From the NCBI GenBank assembly GCA_019744775.1, contig JAIETZ010000002.1, positions 620,001 to 684,000 on the forward strand: 64,000 nucleotides of DNA. The letters are read 5' to 3'. This DNA comes from Candidatus Obscuribacterales bacterium. GTDB lineage: Bacteria; Cyanobacteriota; Vampirovibrionia; Obscuribacterales; Obscuribacteraceae. Shown one piece after another: positions 8,040-15,834 of this stretch. Both the position numbers and the translations under genes were made by a program. The first letter of the stretch is position 1; every line of letters begins with the position of its first letter. The notes under the pieces are model-generated. The model did not search any database and was not told the origin of the DNA. It saw nothing but the letters and a program-made list of their open reading frames with translations.

Positions 8040-8084
8040 TCAACCTTGCAATTCTGGATCATGATTCCAGAATTGCAAGGTTGA
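8040..8084. repeat. Perfect 19-bp inverted repeat
   Basis: Arms TCAACCTTGCAATTCTGGA and complement around a 7-base loop (TCATGAT). No T-tract follows on either strand close by, so it is not a classic terminator. It may be an mRNA-stabilising hairpin or protein-binding site. Confidence 0.75.
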
Positions 8085-8269
8085 ATGCGGCTTTCATAAA
8101 AAAACTCGCCGATTAGCCATGGTGTCTCCAACAAATGTCACTCAACGCCCCTTATGTTTCATGAACTGCAGAAAGGCTCACGGGATAAGGTTTTGATGGT
8201 CTTACATGCAATAGTAGAATAATTTCAAGAGTAAGGACGCCGGAAAGTGGCATCCTTACTGGGTTTGCA

Positions 8270-8575
8270 CTAAACGGACACAGATGAGTCAGTCACAACC
8301 GAAACATCACTTAGCACCGTTTTAACGAGACCGGCAAGCTCAACACGAATCGTGTGGCCTGTTGTCATCTTTTGATCATCAATAACAACATCAACTTCAC
8401 CGACAGAAAGTGCTCCATAACAGAGTTGAAACTTTCCGGCGTCACCGCGCTCGATCCGAATGAGGAGGTCGCGCCTGTATGTAAGTTGCTCTTGTGTGAG
8501 AAAGTAAAGCCAGTCCTTACCTGTTGAGCTTTGGACAATTCGAATCACGTCTGTCAATATTTCCTTTATGTTCAT
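8270..8575 (-). CDS. Small hypothetical protein, 101 aa
   Basis: MNIKEILTDVIRIVQ start preceded by AAGGAG at 7-base spacing, which rules out the longer frame. The sequence alternates short strands and charged turns (GEVDVVIDDQKMTTGHTIRVELAGLV). No signal peptide. It is the last of a run of small minus-strand genes (8270-11081), each with its own hairpin and ribosome site. Function unknown. Confidence 0.55.
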   Translation of the reverse strand: MNIKEILTDVIRIVQSSTGKDWLYFLTQEQLTYRRDLLIRIERGDAGKFQLCYGALSVGEVDVVIDDQKMTTGHTIRVELAGLVKTVLSDVSVVTDSSVSV

Positions 8576-8622
8576 TCGCTTGCTCCTTATACATAGGGAA
8601 TAGAAATGGGCAACACACAAGC

Positions 8623-8654
8623 TGCACCAGTAGCGGTTTATCACTACTGGTGCA
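8623..8654. terminator. Hairpin between small minus-strand genes
   Basis: Arms TGCACCAGTAG/CTACTGGTGCA with a 10-base loop, between the stop of the 158-aa gene and the start of the 101-aa gene. The U-tract is missing, so it could act in mRNA processing or attenuation instead of simple termination. Confidence 0.5.
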
Positions 8655-8690
8655 ACATAATGCGCATTAGCTGCCATGGTTTGGATGCAA

Positions 8691-9167
8691 TCACACATCC
8701 GTGCCATCAGGTAGCGGTAAAGTTATATGTTGGGTTGCTTCCAACTTTAGGCGGAATGCTTCAGGCGGGTTGAACTTGCAGGGATCAAGAAACTCCAACA
8801 CCTTATCTCCTGAGTCTGTCGACAACACTTTGGCTTGAGACTTTACGATTATGAGAAACGGTATGCCAACATAAAACTTGTTGGGTGTAATGAATACCGG
8901 CGTTGCAGTCACCGTTGCGCTGCGCAGGGCATCCCGCAAAGTTTGTATCACCGGAAGCCCATCTTTGCTGACTATGAAATCATAAACGTCATTGAGACCA
9001 TCGACGGACTCTGTTTCAAACACTTCCATTTTGAAACGGTTGGTACGTTTAAGTTGCTCATAGTCTGATTTAATTACCCGCTGAGTATCCTCGTTCAGAG
9101 ATTCCGGACATCTTAGTTTCAGCAAGCGAACGAGTTTTCGCTTGGTCATATTAGCTATCTTTTTCAT
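8691..9167 (-). CDS. Hypothetical protein, 158 aa
   Basis: Begins MKKIANMTKRKLVRLLKLRCPESLNED, a basic helical N-terminus, and continues with alpha-beta sequence (VTATPVFITPNKFYVGIPFLIIVKSQAKVLS). A GGAG site nine bases before the ATG fixes the start. Its leader (9177-9252) is a near copy of the leader at 10656-10730. No family recognised. Confidence 0.55.
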   Translation of the reverse strand: MKKIANMTKRKLVRLLKLRCPESLNEDTQRVIKSDYEQLKRTNRFKMEVFETESVDGLNDVYDFIVSKDGLPVIQTLRDALRSATVTATPVFITPNKFYVGIPFLIIVKSQAKVLSTDSGDKVLEFLDPCKFNPPEAFRLKLEATQHITLPLPDGTDV

Positions 9168-9176
9168 AACTATATT

Positions 9177-9252
9177 CTCCAATTGGTGTGTGAATGACGT
9201 TGTACACGCTGACTGAGAACAAACAACCCGCAAGTTGTCTGTTCTCAATAGC
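9177..9252 (-). repeat. Duplicated 5' leader with conserved hairpin, copy A
   Basis: About 76 bp, roughly 80% identical to 10656-10730. It holds a hairpin with lower stem GAGAACA/TGTTCTC and conserved loop-side ACAACCCGCA. Copy B has GAGGACA/TGTCCTC in the stem, a paired A-T to G-C change. It lies directly before the ribosome site of the 158-aa gene. Confidence 0.7.
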
Positions 9253-9266
9253 TTGATGCAAACTTG

Positions 9267-9282
9267 CGTGTGTGTGTGTGTG
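9267..9282. repeat. (GT)8 microsatellite
   Basis: Eight GT dinucleotides between two small genes. Such tracts can vary in length by slippage; here it is outside coding sequence. Confidence 0.8.
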
Positions 9283-9314
9283 TAGTTTGTCCAAATAATT
9301 ATCTTCGTTCAAGA

Positions 9315-9512
9315 CTACTCGTACGTAGCGTGCGATTCGAATTGGCCGTTTTGATCGAATTTGAAATCGACACCAACTAGAGTTACGACGAAAGAGCCAT
9401 CAGCCTCGGTTCTGACTGCGTACACTTGGTCTTCAATATAGTGATCCTTGTAAGACACCTCATGCTTTCCGAATTCCTGTAGCAATGCAATAAATTTATC
9501 CTTGTGTGACAT
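9315..9512 (-). CDS. Small hypothetical protein, 65 aa
   Basis: Start at MSHKDKF chosen because GGGAGA lies eight bases before. The sequence has a helical N-terminal half (FIALLQEFGKHEV) and a strand-rich C-terminal half (QVYAVRTEADGSFVVTLVGVDFKFDQNGQF). Acidic. Member of the small-gene run; function unknown. Confidence 0.5.
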   Translation of the reverse strand: MSHKDKFIALLQEFGKHEVSYKDHYIEDQVYAVRTEADGSFVVTLVGVDFKFDQNGQFESHATYE

Positions 9513-9596
9513 GTTTCTATTCTCCCGAGTAAGTAAAACCAACGATAGAAGAGCATGGACAAGACTTGACTCCTGCCCATGCCTTCAGTCAACCGA

Positions 9597-10337
9597 CTAT
9601 TCGTCGTCGTCATCCGCACCAATTGCGCGGTCGAGCTGAATGTCGGTTACATCAAGTCCAGCCCTGAGCATGACGACTTCCACTAGGTCCTGCACCGTTT
9701 TGTCATAGACGGACTTCGCCGCCTTAAGCCTAGCGTTTAGCTTTTCCCTATGCGGTCTGAGCGCAGCGCCTAGCTGACTGTCGATTGCATAGGCGGCCTT
9801 CTGACGCTTATCCGAGAGATCACGTTCTGGCTTATACAAAGCCTTCTGAGTCTCCCAGTCAGCGTCAGACATCGAAGGCACTAGGCGCTTTTCAATGTTG
9901 TATTCAGCAATTTCTACCGGTCCAACCATTGCGCCTAAATCCTGCTCTTTGGCTTCATCGTAGCGAACAGCTTCGCCATTTAAGCCGTCAAAAAGCGGTG
10001 CCGGCAATCGGTTTTCAATCGACTGCATAAGCTCCTGTATTTGAGCGCTCAAAGATTTGGTCACCGAGTGAATTTTGTCTTCGAGAGGCTTTACAGCCTG
10101 GTGATGTCGCTCAAGCGGAGTCTGCACTTCATCCAATACCTGCTTAGCCGCTCTAAATTCTGCCCAGAGTTTCTGCCTCTTCTCTTCGGCTTCACTTTCA
10201 ATTGGTGCGGCAGCGTGATCGTATTCTTGCTGAGCAGCAGCAGCTTCAGCAACGACTGTTTCAAATGCCTGCTTAAGTGCAGATTTTTCTTCTGCTGTCA
10301 GTTCAAACAGTACGATGTCGCTAACGTTATTTTCCAT
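9597..10337 (-). CDS. Coiled-coil hypothetical protein, 246 aa
   Basis: Almost wholly helical, rich in Ala, Glu, Lys and Gln with long heptad stretches (about residues 14-115 and 170-230), ending in an acidic DDDDE tail. No signal peptide or membrane segment is seen. GAGG before the ATG is the likely ribosome site. It is the largest member of the small-gene run. It could be a structural or scaffolding protein; no family recognised. Confidence 0.6.
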   Translation of the reverse strand: MENNVSDIVLFELTAEEKSALKQAFETVVAEAAAAQQEYDHAAAPIESEAEEKRQKLWAEFRAAKQVLDEVQTPLERHHQAVKPLEDKIHSVTKSLSAQIQELMQSIENRLPAPLFDGLNGEAVRYDEAKEQDLGAMVGPVEIAEYNIEKRLVPSMSDADWETQKALYKPERDLSDKRQKAAYAIDSQLGAALRPHREKLNARLKAAKSVYDKTVQDLVEVVMLRAGLDVTDIQLDRAIGADDDDE

Positions 10338-10382
10338 GGTTAAGGCCTCATGAGATTTGGGAACACAATCGAAAGTAAAGTC

Positions 10383-10646
10383 CTACTGAGTGCGCATGTA
10401 AGTGATCAGCTCGGTCTCGTAGACACCAGGCATTTGTTTTACTTCGCGCATTATCCTTCGCCGCGAGCGTCCATCGCTGACAACAACTTTGAGGCGCGCA
10501 ACGCGCTTCTCATCGCTCAAGTCCACGCTCTGCACTTTTGGAAGCTTGCCGATAGAGCTTGCGATGTCCTTTCGTTTTTCGACAGCAAGCCCGTCATCAA
10601 AAAGTACAATGAATGATCGGCGGTCGTCATTTTGTTTTTTATTCAT
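10383..10646 (-). CDS. Small hypothetical protein, 87 aa
   Basis: Pattern of strand-helix-strand-strand-helix-strand (RSFIVLFDDG, RKDIASSIGKLPKVQSVDL, ARLKVVVSD, RRRIMREVKQMPGVYETEL) suggests a ferredoxin-like fold of the kind seen in NapD or metal chaperones, but no Cys motif is present. GGAG lies before the ATG. The leader duplicates that of the 158-aa gene. Confidence 0.5.
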   Translation of the reverse strand: MNKKQNDDRRSFIVLFDDGLAVEKRKDIASSIGKLPKVQSVDLSDEKRVARLKVVVSDGRSRRRIMREVKQMPGVYETELITYMRTQ

Positions 10647-10655
10647 AGTTTTGTT

Positions 10656-10730
10656 CTCCAGTTGGTGTGTGAATCAAATTGCACGCGCCACTGAGGACAA
10701 ACAACCCGCAGGCTGGCTGTCCTCAATAGC
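10656..10730 (-). repeat. Duplicated 5' leader with conserved hairpin, copy B
   Basis: Partner of 9177-9252. It sits just before the ribosome site of the 87-aa gene, and the hairpin's lower stem is kept by compensating bases. Confidence 0.7.
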
Positions 10731-10737
10731 AAGGTGC

Positions 10738-10971
10738 TTAGTACTTGTGCTTCTCCCAGATACCGAGAAGTGTAGTCAACTTGAATAGCAACTCATTCTG
10801 TGTGTTCAAGTCCTCGGGCTCGCTCTCGATATTAGCTCGAAGTTCTTTCAGCAATTGCTCGAACTCCCCTGGCTTGGCAGCGGCAAGCGCTGGATATTGA
10901 TCCCTCGATTGCTCAATATCATCAAGGCTACGTAACTTCCTGGCACGGTCCAGTTTCTCAATATGGTCCAT
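10738..10971 (-). CDS. Small hypothetical protein, 77 aa
   Basis: Acidic helical protein (LRSLDDIEQSRDQYPALAAAKPGEFEQLLKEL). GGAGG nine bases before the ATG supports the start. It overlaps, in another frame, the end of a second possible gene (10848-11081). Function unknown. Confidence 0.5.
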   Translation of the reverse strand: MDHIEKLDRARKLRSLDDIEQSRDQYPALAAAKPGEFEQLLKELRANIESEPEDLNTQNELLFKLTTLLGIWEKHKY

Positions 10972-11081
10972 TTGCGCTTTCCTCCGGTTGAGACGTGTGG
11001 GACAAGGTGCTTTCCTAATTGTTGCGCTCTCTCTCCTGCTTGGTTCAATCGTTTGCTTTTCTTGGCATTCGAATTTGTCAT
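10848..11081 (-). CDS. Possible small basic protein overlapping the next gene
   Basis: MTNSNAKKSKRLNQAGERAQQLGKHL start with a good AAGGAGA site. Its first 45 residues are basic and plausible, but the last 40 are out of keeping and overlap the 77-aa gene by 124 bp. It is either a true overlapping gene or a short gene whose reading frame was altered near 10975. Confidence 0.3.
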   Translation of the reverse strand: MTNSNAKKSKRLNQAGERAQQLGKHLVPHVSTGGKRKWTILRNWTVPGSYVALMILSNRGINIQRLPLPSQGSSSNC

Positions 11082-11313
11082 AGATAGTCTCCTTGGTAAT
11101 GAACTCAGCTCAACAGTAGACGGCACTTCCTCGGTCTGCGCCGAAAGGGAAATGCTTGTGGTGGTATCTAGGTTTGCTTTCGCCTAATTAAAAATCTGAT
11201 TGAACTGAGGAATGTGTTACTTCAACTTACGAAGTTCTATTTAGTAATAGAAAGATATTTAGTGGGGTATTTCCCATGCGCGAAGTTAGCGGAGTCTCTA
11301 ATGTTTCTCTTCT

Positions 11314-12537
11314 TCAGATCAGCCGCTCCCGATTTGCTTCAACCATTGCACTAATTTTCTTCATAGTTTGAGTTCTAATTGGAAGATTCTCCACAAAGTC
11401 GGTGAAACCATCCGCAACGGTAGTAATTCGTTCTATTACTTCCGTTGCTGCTTCCTTAGTAACACCAGTCTTGCTTGCAAGTTCTAGTAAATGTCGGCGG
11501 GATGGATTTCTGGATTCGCCGCAAATATCCATCTGATGCTCCCCACGCGGTCCCTCACTGAATGTCAGATCGTAGACTGGTGAAACCCTCCATCTACCAT
11601 CCTTATCCATCAAGAAAGAGAAGTTTTTCGAGTGGTCGTCGCGATTGTTAAACACCACATTGAATACACATCGCTCAAAAGCCTCCAAGACCTCGCGTGT
11701 ATCATGTGTCATCAACTGAGTTAATCGCAAAAGAGAAACATAGTCCAGTTGTGGGATACGGAAATTCACATGTGCTGCTCCGGCGGCTGTGTGCATTGGT
11801 ATACGCATGCCATTTAAGCGGTCGAAACGTTCGATGCCAAATGCCGAAAGCTCCTTATTAAGATCAAAATACTCGGTAACAGGTATTCGAATTCCACAAG
11901 TGTCCGCAATCCGACTATACATTGCTTCCATCGCACAGACTTCTTTGTGCTCGTACCGTGCGGGAAATTTCACCATAACAGGAATCCCGGCACCGCTTGC
12001 TGAATTGGACATGCGATTATTTTCGCGGTCGAAATTTACCAAGACCTTTGGACGAGCACCATGCGGCGAACCGCCCATCATTGCAAGTTGACGCAACAGC
12101 AATTCGCTTTCACCTTCCAGTACATGGCGGACATCTTCTGCAAGATCCAATAGTTGCACATCCTTTTTTGTTAATGTCTCAGTTTCGGACGGTTCAAAAC
12201 CTAGCGCACCCATCGCTCTGTCCCCAATAAATGCAAGACGATCTAATGGCGAGATATTAGCCGGGTTTCTACCTTCCTTACGAAACAGGCGATCCATCAA
12301 CAGCATTCCCCAGCCATCCGGCAAGGCGTCACTTACAAGTCCAGGCAAGCGAAGCTGATGTTCCGGAAAATCACCATAAGTATTCGCGCTAAGCGGCAAT
12401 TTGTATGGAGAAAGCTCAAGTCCACGCTTTATCGCCTCAGCAGTATATTCAAAAAGCAGGCTTTTGCCATCGTCAGCCAGCACACCTAATTGAAATCGCT
12501 CTCCCCAGCCCAAGTAAATTACATTCAGCTTCTTCAT
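11314..12537 (-). CDS. hipA: HipA-family toxin kinase
   Basis: 407 residues matching HipA Ser/Thr kinases: an N-terminal subdomain (LGVLADDGKSLLFEYTAEAI), RLPGLVSDALPDGWG, MGGSPHGARPKVLV (phosphate-binding loop), MVKFPARYEHKEVCAMEAMYSRIADTCGI in outline, and the catalytic NRDDHSKNFSF with DLTFSEG metal site. In E. coli, HipA phosphorylates glutamyl-tRNA synthetase to cause dormancy; HipA relatives may have other targets. Its start overlaps the hipB stop by 4 bp (ATGA), a coupled pair. Complete and apparently active. Confidence 0.92.
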   Translation of the reverse strand: MKKLNVIYLGWGERFQLGVLADDGKSLLFEYTAEAIKRGLELSPYKLPLSANTYGDFPEHQLRLPGLVSDALPDGWGMLLMDRLFRKEGRNPANISPLDRLAFIGDRAMGALGFEPSETETLTKKDVQLLDLAEDVRHVLEGESELLLRQLAMMGGSPHGARPKVLVNFDRENNRMSNSASGAGIPVMVKFPARYEHKEVCAMEAMYSRIADTCGIRIPVTEYFDLNKELSAFGIERFDRLNGMRIPMHTAAGAAHVNFRIPQLDYVSLLRLTQLMTHDTREVLEAFERCVFNVVFNNRDDHSKNFSFLMDKDGRWRVSPVYDLTFSEGPRGEHQMDICGESRNPSRRHLLELASKTGVTKEAATEVIERITTVADGFTDFVENLPIRTQTMKKISAMVEANRERLI

Positions 12538-12842
12538 TCGGATTGTCTCCGTGACGCTCGCCGGCGCTGTCGGCTGGCTTTCTCCATGTCTTTGATGGAT
12601 TTTGTCCTTAGCTCAAACACGCCTGCCATAGAGTCAATAACCCCGAGCGCCATCGCGACACGCAATAGCACCTCAAAGGAAACTCGCCCAGAATGCTCCA
12701 GTTCGACTAACGTCCTGGTAGATATGCCGGCACGAGCCGCCACCTCACTTTGCTGAAGGTTCTGCGACAATCTCTGAGCCCGGAGCCTACTGCCGATCTC
12801 GCAAGCAATCTCATCTACGGTAGCTAATCTAAAATGCAACAT
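12534..12842 (-). CDS. hipB: HipB-family XRE antitoxin
   Basis: 102 residues with a helix-turn-helix of the XRE type (IGSRLRAQRLSQNLQQSEVAARAGIS-style, split around TRTLVELEHSGR) and a basic tail (RQRRRASRRQSE). Start chosen at MLHFRLAT because upstream in-frame ATGs lie inside the promoter and operator. Predicted to bind HipA and repress its own operon through the inverted repeat at 12871-12894. Confidence 0.88.
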   Translation of the reverse strand: MLHFRLATVDEIACEIGSRLRAQRLSQNLQQSEVAARAGISTRTLVELEHSGRVSFEVLLRVAMALGVIDSMAGVFELRTKSIKDMEKASRQRRRASRRQSE

Positions 12843-12870
12843 ATTGCCTATTATATCCATTTTAGGTCTA

Positions 12871-12894
12871 TAATACGCATTTTCTTGCGTATTA
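12871..12894. promoter_or_regulatory. Predicted HipB operator over the hipBA promoter
   Basis: Perfect 9-bp arms TAATACGCA and TGCGTATTA separated by 6 bases. TATTAT and TATAAT -10-like boxes lie between this site and the hipB start. Position and symmetry fit autoregulation by the antitoxin. Confidence 0.65.
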
Positions 12895-12959
12895 ATTGCG
12901 TAGACCAATTCACAACGCCGACTGAGTACTATTGGCTATAGCACTTTTGCGAGCAAAAA

Positions 12960-12990
12960 AAAGGAAAGCCCGGAAGCTGGGCTTTCCTTT
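12960..12990 (-). terminator. Rho-independent terminator
   Basis: Perfect 12-bp arms AAAGGAAAGCCC/GGGCTTTCCTTT with a 7-base loop, followed on the minus strand by nine T. It ends the transcript of the 84-aa gene at 13009-13263. Confidence 0.9.
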
Positions 12991-13008
12991 CGAAAGTCTC
13001 GACATAAA

Positions 13009-13263
13009 TTACTCCTCTAAATTACTCGTACGCTGATTGCGATACTTGTTCAAATCCTTTTTGGATTTTTTTCGAGCGCGTTTCTTCTGCGCGTCCACAG
13101 TACCGCCATGAGCTCCGCCGCCCTGAAAGGCTGGGTCATAGCCTTGCGCAATGCGTTCATCACGATCGGCTTCTTTCTCCAGCTTGCGCAGCTTATTTTT
13201 TGAAATGACGAGCTTTTTGGACTTCTTTTCGCCCTTGGTCTCGTGCATTTTCTGTTTAGGCAT
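13009..13263 (-). CDS. Small Lys-rich hypothetical protein, 84 aa
   Basis: Highly charged: MPKQKMHETKGEKKSKKLV, a helical middle and a Gly-rich turn (FQGGGAHGG), then more Lys/Arg. A strong AGGAGG site sits before the ATG and a strong terminator follows. Composition suggests nucleic acid or ribosome binding. Family not recognised. Confidence 0.6.
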   Translation of the reverse strand: MPKQKMHETKGEKKSKKLVISKNKLRKLEKEADRDERIAQGYDPAFQGGGAHGGTVDAQKKRARKKSKKDLNKYRNQRTSNLEE

Positions 13264-13385
13264 TATTTTTACCTCCTGGATACATTATGAGCCAAACCAA
13301 TTTTTTGGGATATACTTGTCTTTCACCCGCCAGCAGGCTTGTCAAGCCTCGGATTGGTCGCGGGACTTTTGATGGGATATAGAAA

Positions 13386-14852
13386 ATGGAAGTTAAGGAC
13401 ACGGATAACGCTCAAGAGACATTTGAAGAAGAAAAAGGCAAAGACGCCGAGCGCTCGCGCTGGTACACCGACGTGGTGACAGGTGCCGAGCTTGCCGACT
13501 ATTCACCCGTCAAAGGTTGCATGGTTATTCGTCCCTACGGCTATGCGCTTTGGGAAAACCTCCAGCGTGCTCTTGATCAAATGATCAAAGACACCGGTCA
13601 CCAGAATGCTTACTTCCCGATGTTCATTCCGGAGTCATTTCTCAACAAAGAGAAAGAACACGTCGAAGGCTTCGCTCCTGAGTGCGCCATCGTCACGCAT
13701 GGCGGCGGCAAGAAGCTGGATGAGCCACTTGTTGTTCGTCCGACATCAGAAACAATCATCAACCATATGTTTGCCAAATGGGTGCAGTCTTGGCGCGATC
13801 TGCCGATTCTCATCAACCAGTGGGCAAACGTTGTACGTTGGGAAATGCGTACACGTATGTTTTTGCGTACAACCGAATTCCTCTGGCAAGAAGGGCATAC
13901 TGCACACGCAACCGAAGAAGAAGCAGAAAAAGAAGCGCGTGTGGCATTAGAAATGTACAGAGTGCTTGCCGAAGAATGGATGGCATTGCCTGTTATCACC
14001 GGTGAAAAAACAGAAGCTGAGCGTTTTGCCGGCGCTGTAAGAACATATTGTATTGAAGCAATGATGCGCGATGGAAAAGCATTGCAAGCAGGAACATCAC
14101 ACTTCCTCGGACAAAACTTCGCCAAAGCATTCGACATTCAATTCCAAGCACCGGAAGGTGGACTTGAGCACGCCTGGCAAACAAGCTGGGGAGTTTCAAC
14201 AAGACTCATTGGCGCCATCATCATGGGACACGGCGACGAGAAAGGCTTGATATTGCCGCCGAAGCTAGCGCCAATACAAGTTGTAATCGTGCCTATCTAC
14301 AAGAAGGAAGACGAGAAAGCACGTGTTCTGGATCGCTGCCGTCAAATTGCTGCCGAGTTGAAGCCGACAATGCGCGTATTCTTAGATGATCGCGATACAC
14401 AAACTCCTGGTTGGAAATTCAACCATTGGGAGCAGAAGGGTGTGCCGTTGCGTCTCAACATCGGACCGCGTGACGTCGACAGCAACGTCGTCGAAATTGC
14501 TCGCCGCGACACCGGCGAAAAATTGCGCGGCGTAAGCCAAGACGGACTCGCTGCCGAGTTGGGTAAACTTCTCGAGACTATTCAAAAAGCAATCTTCGAA
14601 CGTGCTGTGCAATTCCGCAAGGAGCATAGTGTCACCATCGACAACTACGATGACTTCTGCGCCAAGCTAGACGAAGGCAACTACTTCATCGAAGCTCACT
14701 GGTGTAAGTCCGGTCAGTGCGAAGCCCAAATCAAACAAGACACCAAAGCAACAATCCGCGTAATTCCATTCGACTGGAAACCACAACCAGGGAAATGTAT
14801 CCGCTGCGGTACCGCGTCGGATACAAAGGTAATCTTCGCGAAGGCGTACTAA
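13386..14852 (+). CDS. proS: Prolyl-tRNA synthetase, archaeal/eukaryotic type
   Basis: 488 residues, class II synthetase. The N-terminal catalytic core shows motif 1 ([15 protein letters not shown]), motif 2 ([23 protein letters not shown]) and motif 3 ([20 protein letters not shown]). An anticodon-binding domain follows ([15 protein letters not shown]), and the C-terminal zinc-type domain carries WCKSGQCE and KCIRCG. The editing insert of the long bacterial form is absent. It charges tRNA-Pro with proline in the cytoplasm. The ATG follows GGGATATAGAAA, a weak site. Confidence 0.95.
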   Translation: MEVKDTDNAQETFEEEKGKDAERSRWYTDVVTGAELADYSPVKGCMVIRPYGYALWENLQRALDQMIKDTGHQNAYFPMFIPESFLNKEKEHVEGFAPECAIVTHGGGKKLDEPLVVRPTSETIINHMFAKWVQSWRDLPILINQWANVVRWEMRTRMFLRTTEFLWQEGHTAHATEEEAEKEARVALEMYRVLAEEWMALPVITGEKTEAERFAGAVRTYCIEAMMRDGKALQAGTSHFLGQNFAKAFDIQFQAPEGGLEHAWQTSWGVSTRLIGAIIMGHGDEKGLILPPKLAPIQVVIVPIYKKEDEKARVLDRCRQIAAELKPTMRVFLDDRDTQTPGWKFNHWEQKGVPLRLNIGPRDVDSNVVEIARRDTGEKLRGVSQDGLAAELGKLLETIQKAIFERAVQFRKEHSVTIDNYDDFCAKLDEGNYFIEAHWCKSGQCEAQIKQDTKATIRVIPFDWKPQPGKCIRCGTASDTKVIFAKAY

Positions 14853-14853
14853 G

Positions 14854-15672
14854 CTGAGCCAACCCGAACTCCAACCACAAGAGAAAAAGAAACCCGCCGC
14901 CGGACCGATTGCCGGAGTCGTAGGTGTTCTCGGGCTTATTCTCCTGAAATTCAAGGGCGCGGCCCTCATTGCCCTCAATGCTCTGTCACTAGTCAAACTC
15001 GGCTGGCTGCTCAAGGGCTTCTCCACGATGGCATTAAGCCTCGGCATCTACACAATGATGTTCGGCTGGAAGTACGCCATCACAATTATTGTCTTACTCT
15101 ACATCCACGAGATGGGGCACTTCATCGTGATGCACTTCTACGGACTCAAACCGAAAGCCCCCGTCTTCGTCCCGTTCGTCGGAGCATACACCGCCATGTC
15201 TACAGTCCCTGGCGATCTTGCAACGCACGCTTGGGTAGCCTACGCAGGTCCATTCATCGGCGGACTAGCCGCCTTCGCCTCTTTCCTCCTCGGCGTCACC
15301 ACCGGCAACACCTGGCTCATCGCAGCCGCCAACACAGGCGCCATTCTCAATCTCTTACAACTTGTCCCCATCAAACCATTCGACGGCGGCTTCATCGCAC
15401 AAAGCATCACGAAGTGGTTATTCATCCCTGGAGCAATTCTGCTCGGCTACCTTGCTTTGACTCTTCGCTCACCCCTGCTCATCATCATCGCCGTCGCATC
15501 AATCTTCGTCATGTTTTCCCAATTCCGCAAAGGCGCCGATCCAGAAGCTGAGCGTTACCCTGCAACCCCCATACAACGCATCTTCATCAGCCTAAGTTAC
15601 ATTGGCTTAGCAATCGCGCTCACCTATCTCTTCATGCATTCACATATCAGAGCACCATACGGACACCCTTAA
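14854..15672 (+). CDS. Site-2 protease family (M50) membrane zinc peptidase, probable non-ATG start
   Basis: Intramembrane metalloprotease: zinc motif HEMGH, second motif NLLQLVPIKPFDGG, and at least five hydrophobic segments. The first ATG is at 15028, but the frame is open back to a CTG at 14854, two bases past the proS stop. Those 58 extra codons encode plausible family sequence: a Pro/Lys-rich start, then hydrophobic GVVGVLGLILLKFKGAALIA. No ATG, GTG or TTG lies between. A GAAGG in the proS end could serve the CTG. Probably co-transcribed with proS. Substrate unknown; such proteases often release anti-sigma factors. Confidence 0.8.
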   Translation: MSQPELQPQEKKKPAAGPIAGVVGVLGLILLKFKGAALIALNALSLVKLGWLLKGFSTMALSLGIYTMMFGWKYAITIIVLLYIHEMGHFIVMHFYGLKPKAPVFVPFVGAYTAMSTVPGDLATHAWVAYAGPFIGGLAAFASFLLGVTTGNTWLIAAANTGAILNLLQLVPIKPFDGGFIAQSITKWLFIPGAILLGYLALTLRSPLLIIIAVASIFVMFSQFRKGADPEAERYPATPIQRIFISLSYIGLAIALTYLFMHSHIRAPYGHP

Positions 15673-15784
15673 AGGTAAAAAATTGTCCGTGTCTCGTTGC
15701 CCTCGCAGAAGCGCATTGCAAAGCAACTTCCCTCCTCCTCCGTAGGGGCGCATTGCATGCGCCCGTGCCCTTAAAGGTAAAAAA
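15666..15784. repeat. 17-bp direct repeats flanking a palindromic repeat
   Basis: CCCTTAAAGGTAAAAAA occurs at 15666-15682 and again at 15768-15784, 102 bp apart. The second copy follows the palindromic repeat (15742-15764) after 3 bases. Confidence 0.8.
15742..15764. repeat. Dispersed palindromic repeat, copy 5
   Basis: Same core as the others with the GTAG end to the left; lies between convergent genes. Confidence 0.9.
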
Positions 15785-15798
15785 GTGCCAAAAAGCTA

Positions 15799-15826
15799 AA
15801 AAAGGGAGTGAGATCACTCCCTTTTT
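15799..15826. terminator. Terminator hairpin between convergent genes
   Basis: Arms AAAAAGGGAGTG/CACTCCCTTTTT with AGAT loop; A/T-rich arm ends give a U-tail in both directions. Confidence 0.85.
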
Positions 15827-15834
15827 CTTAGCCC

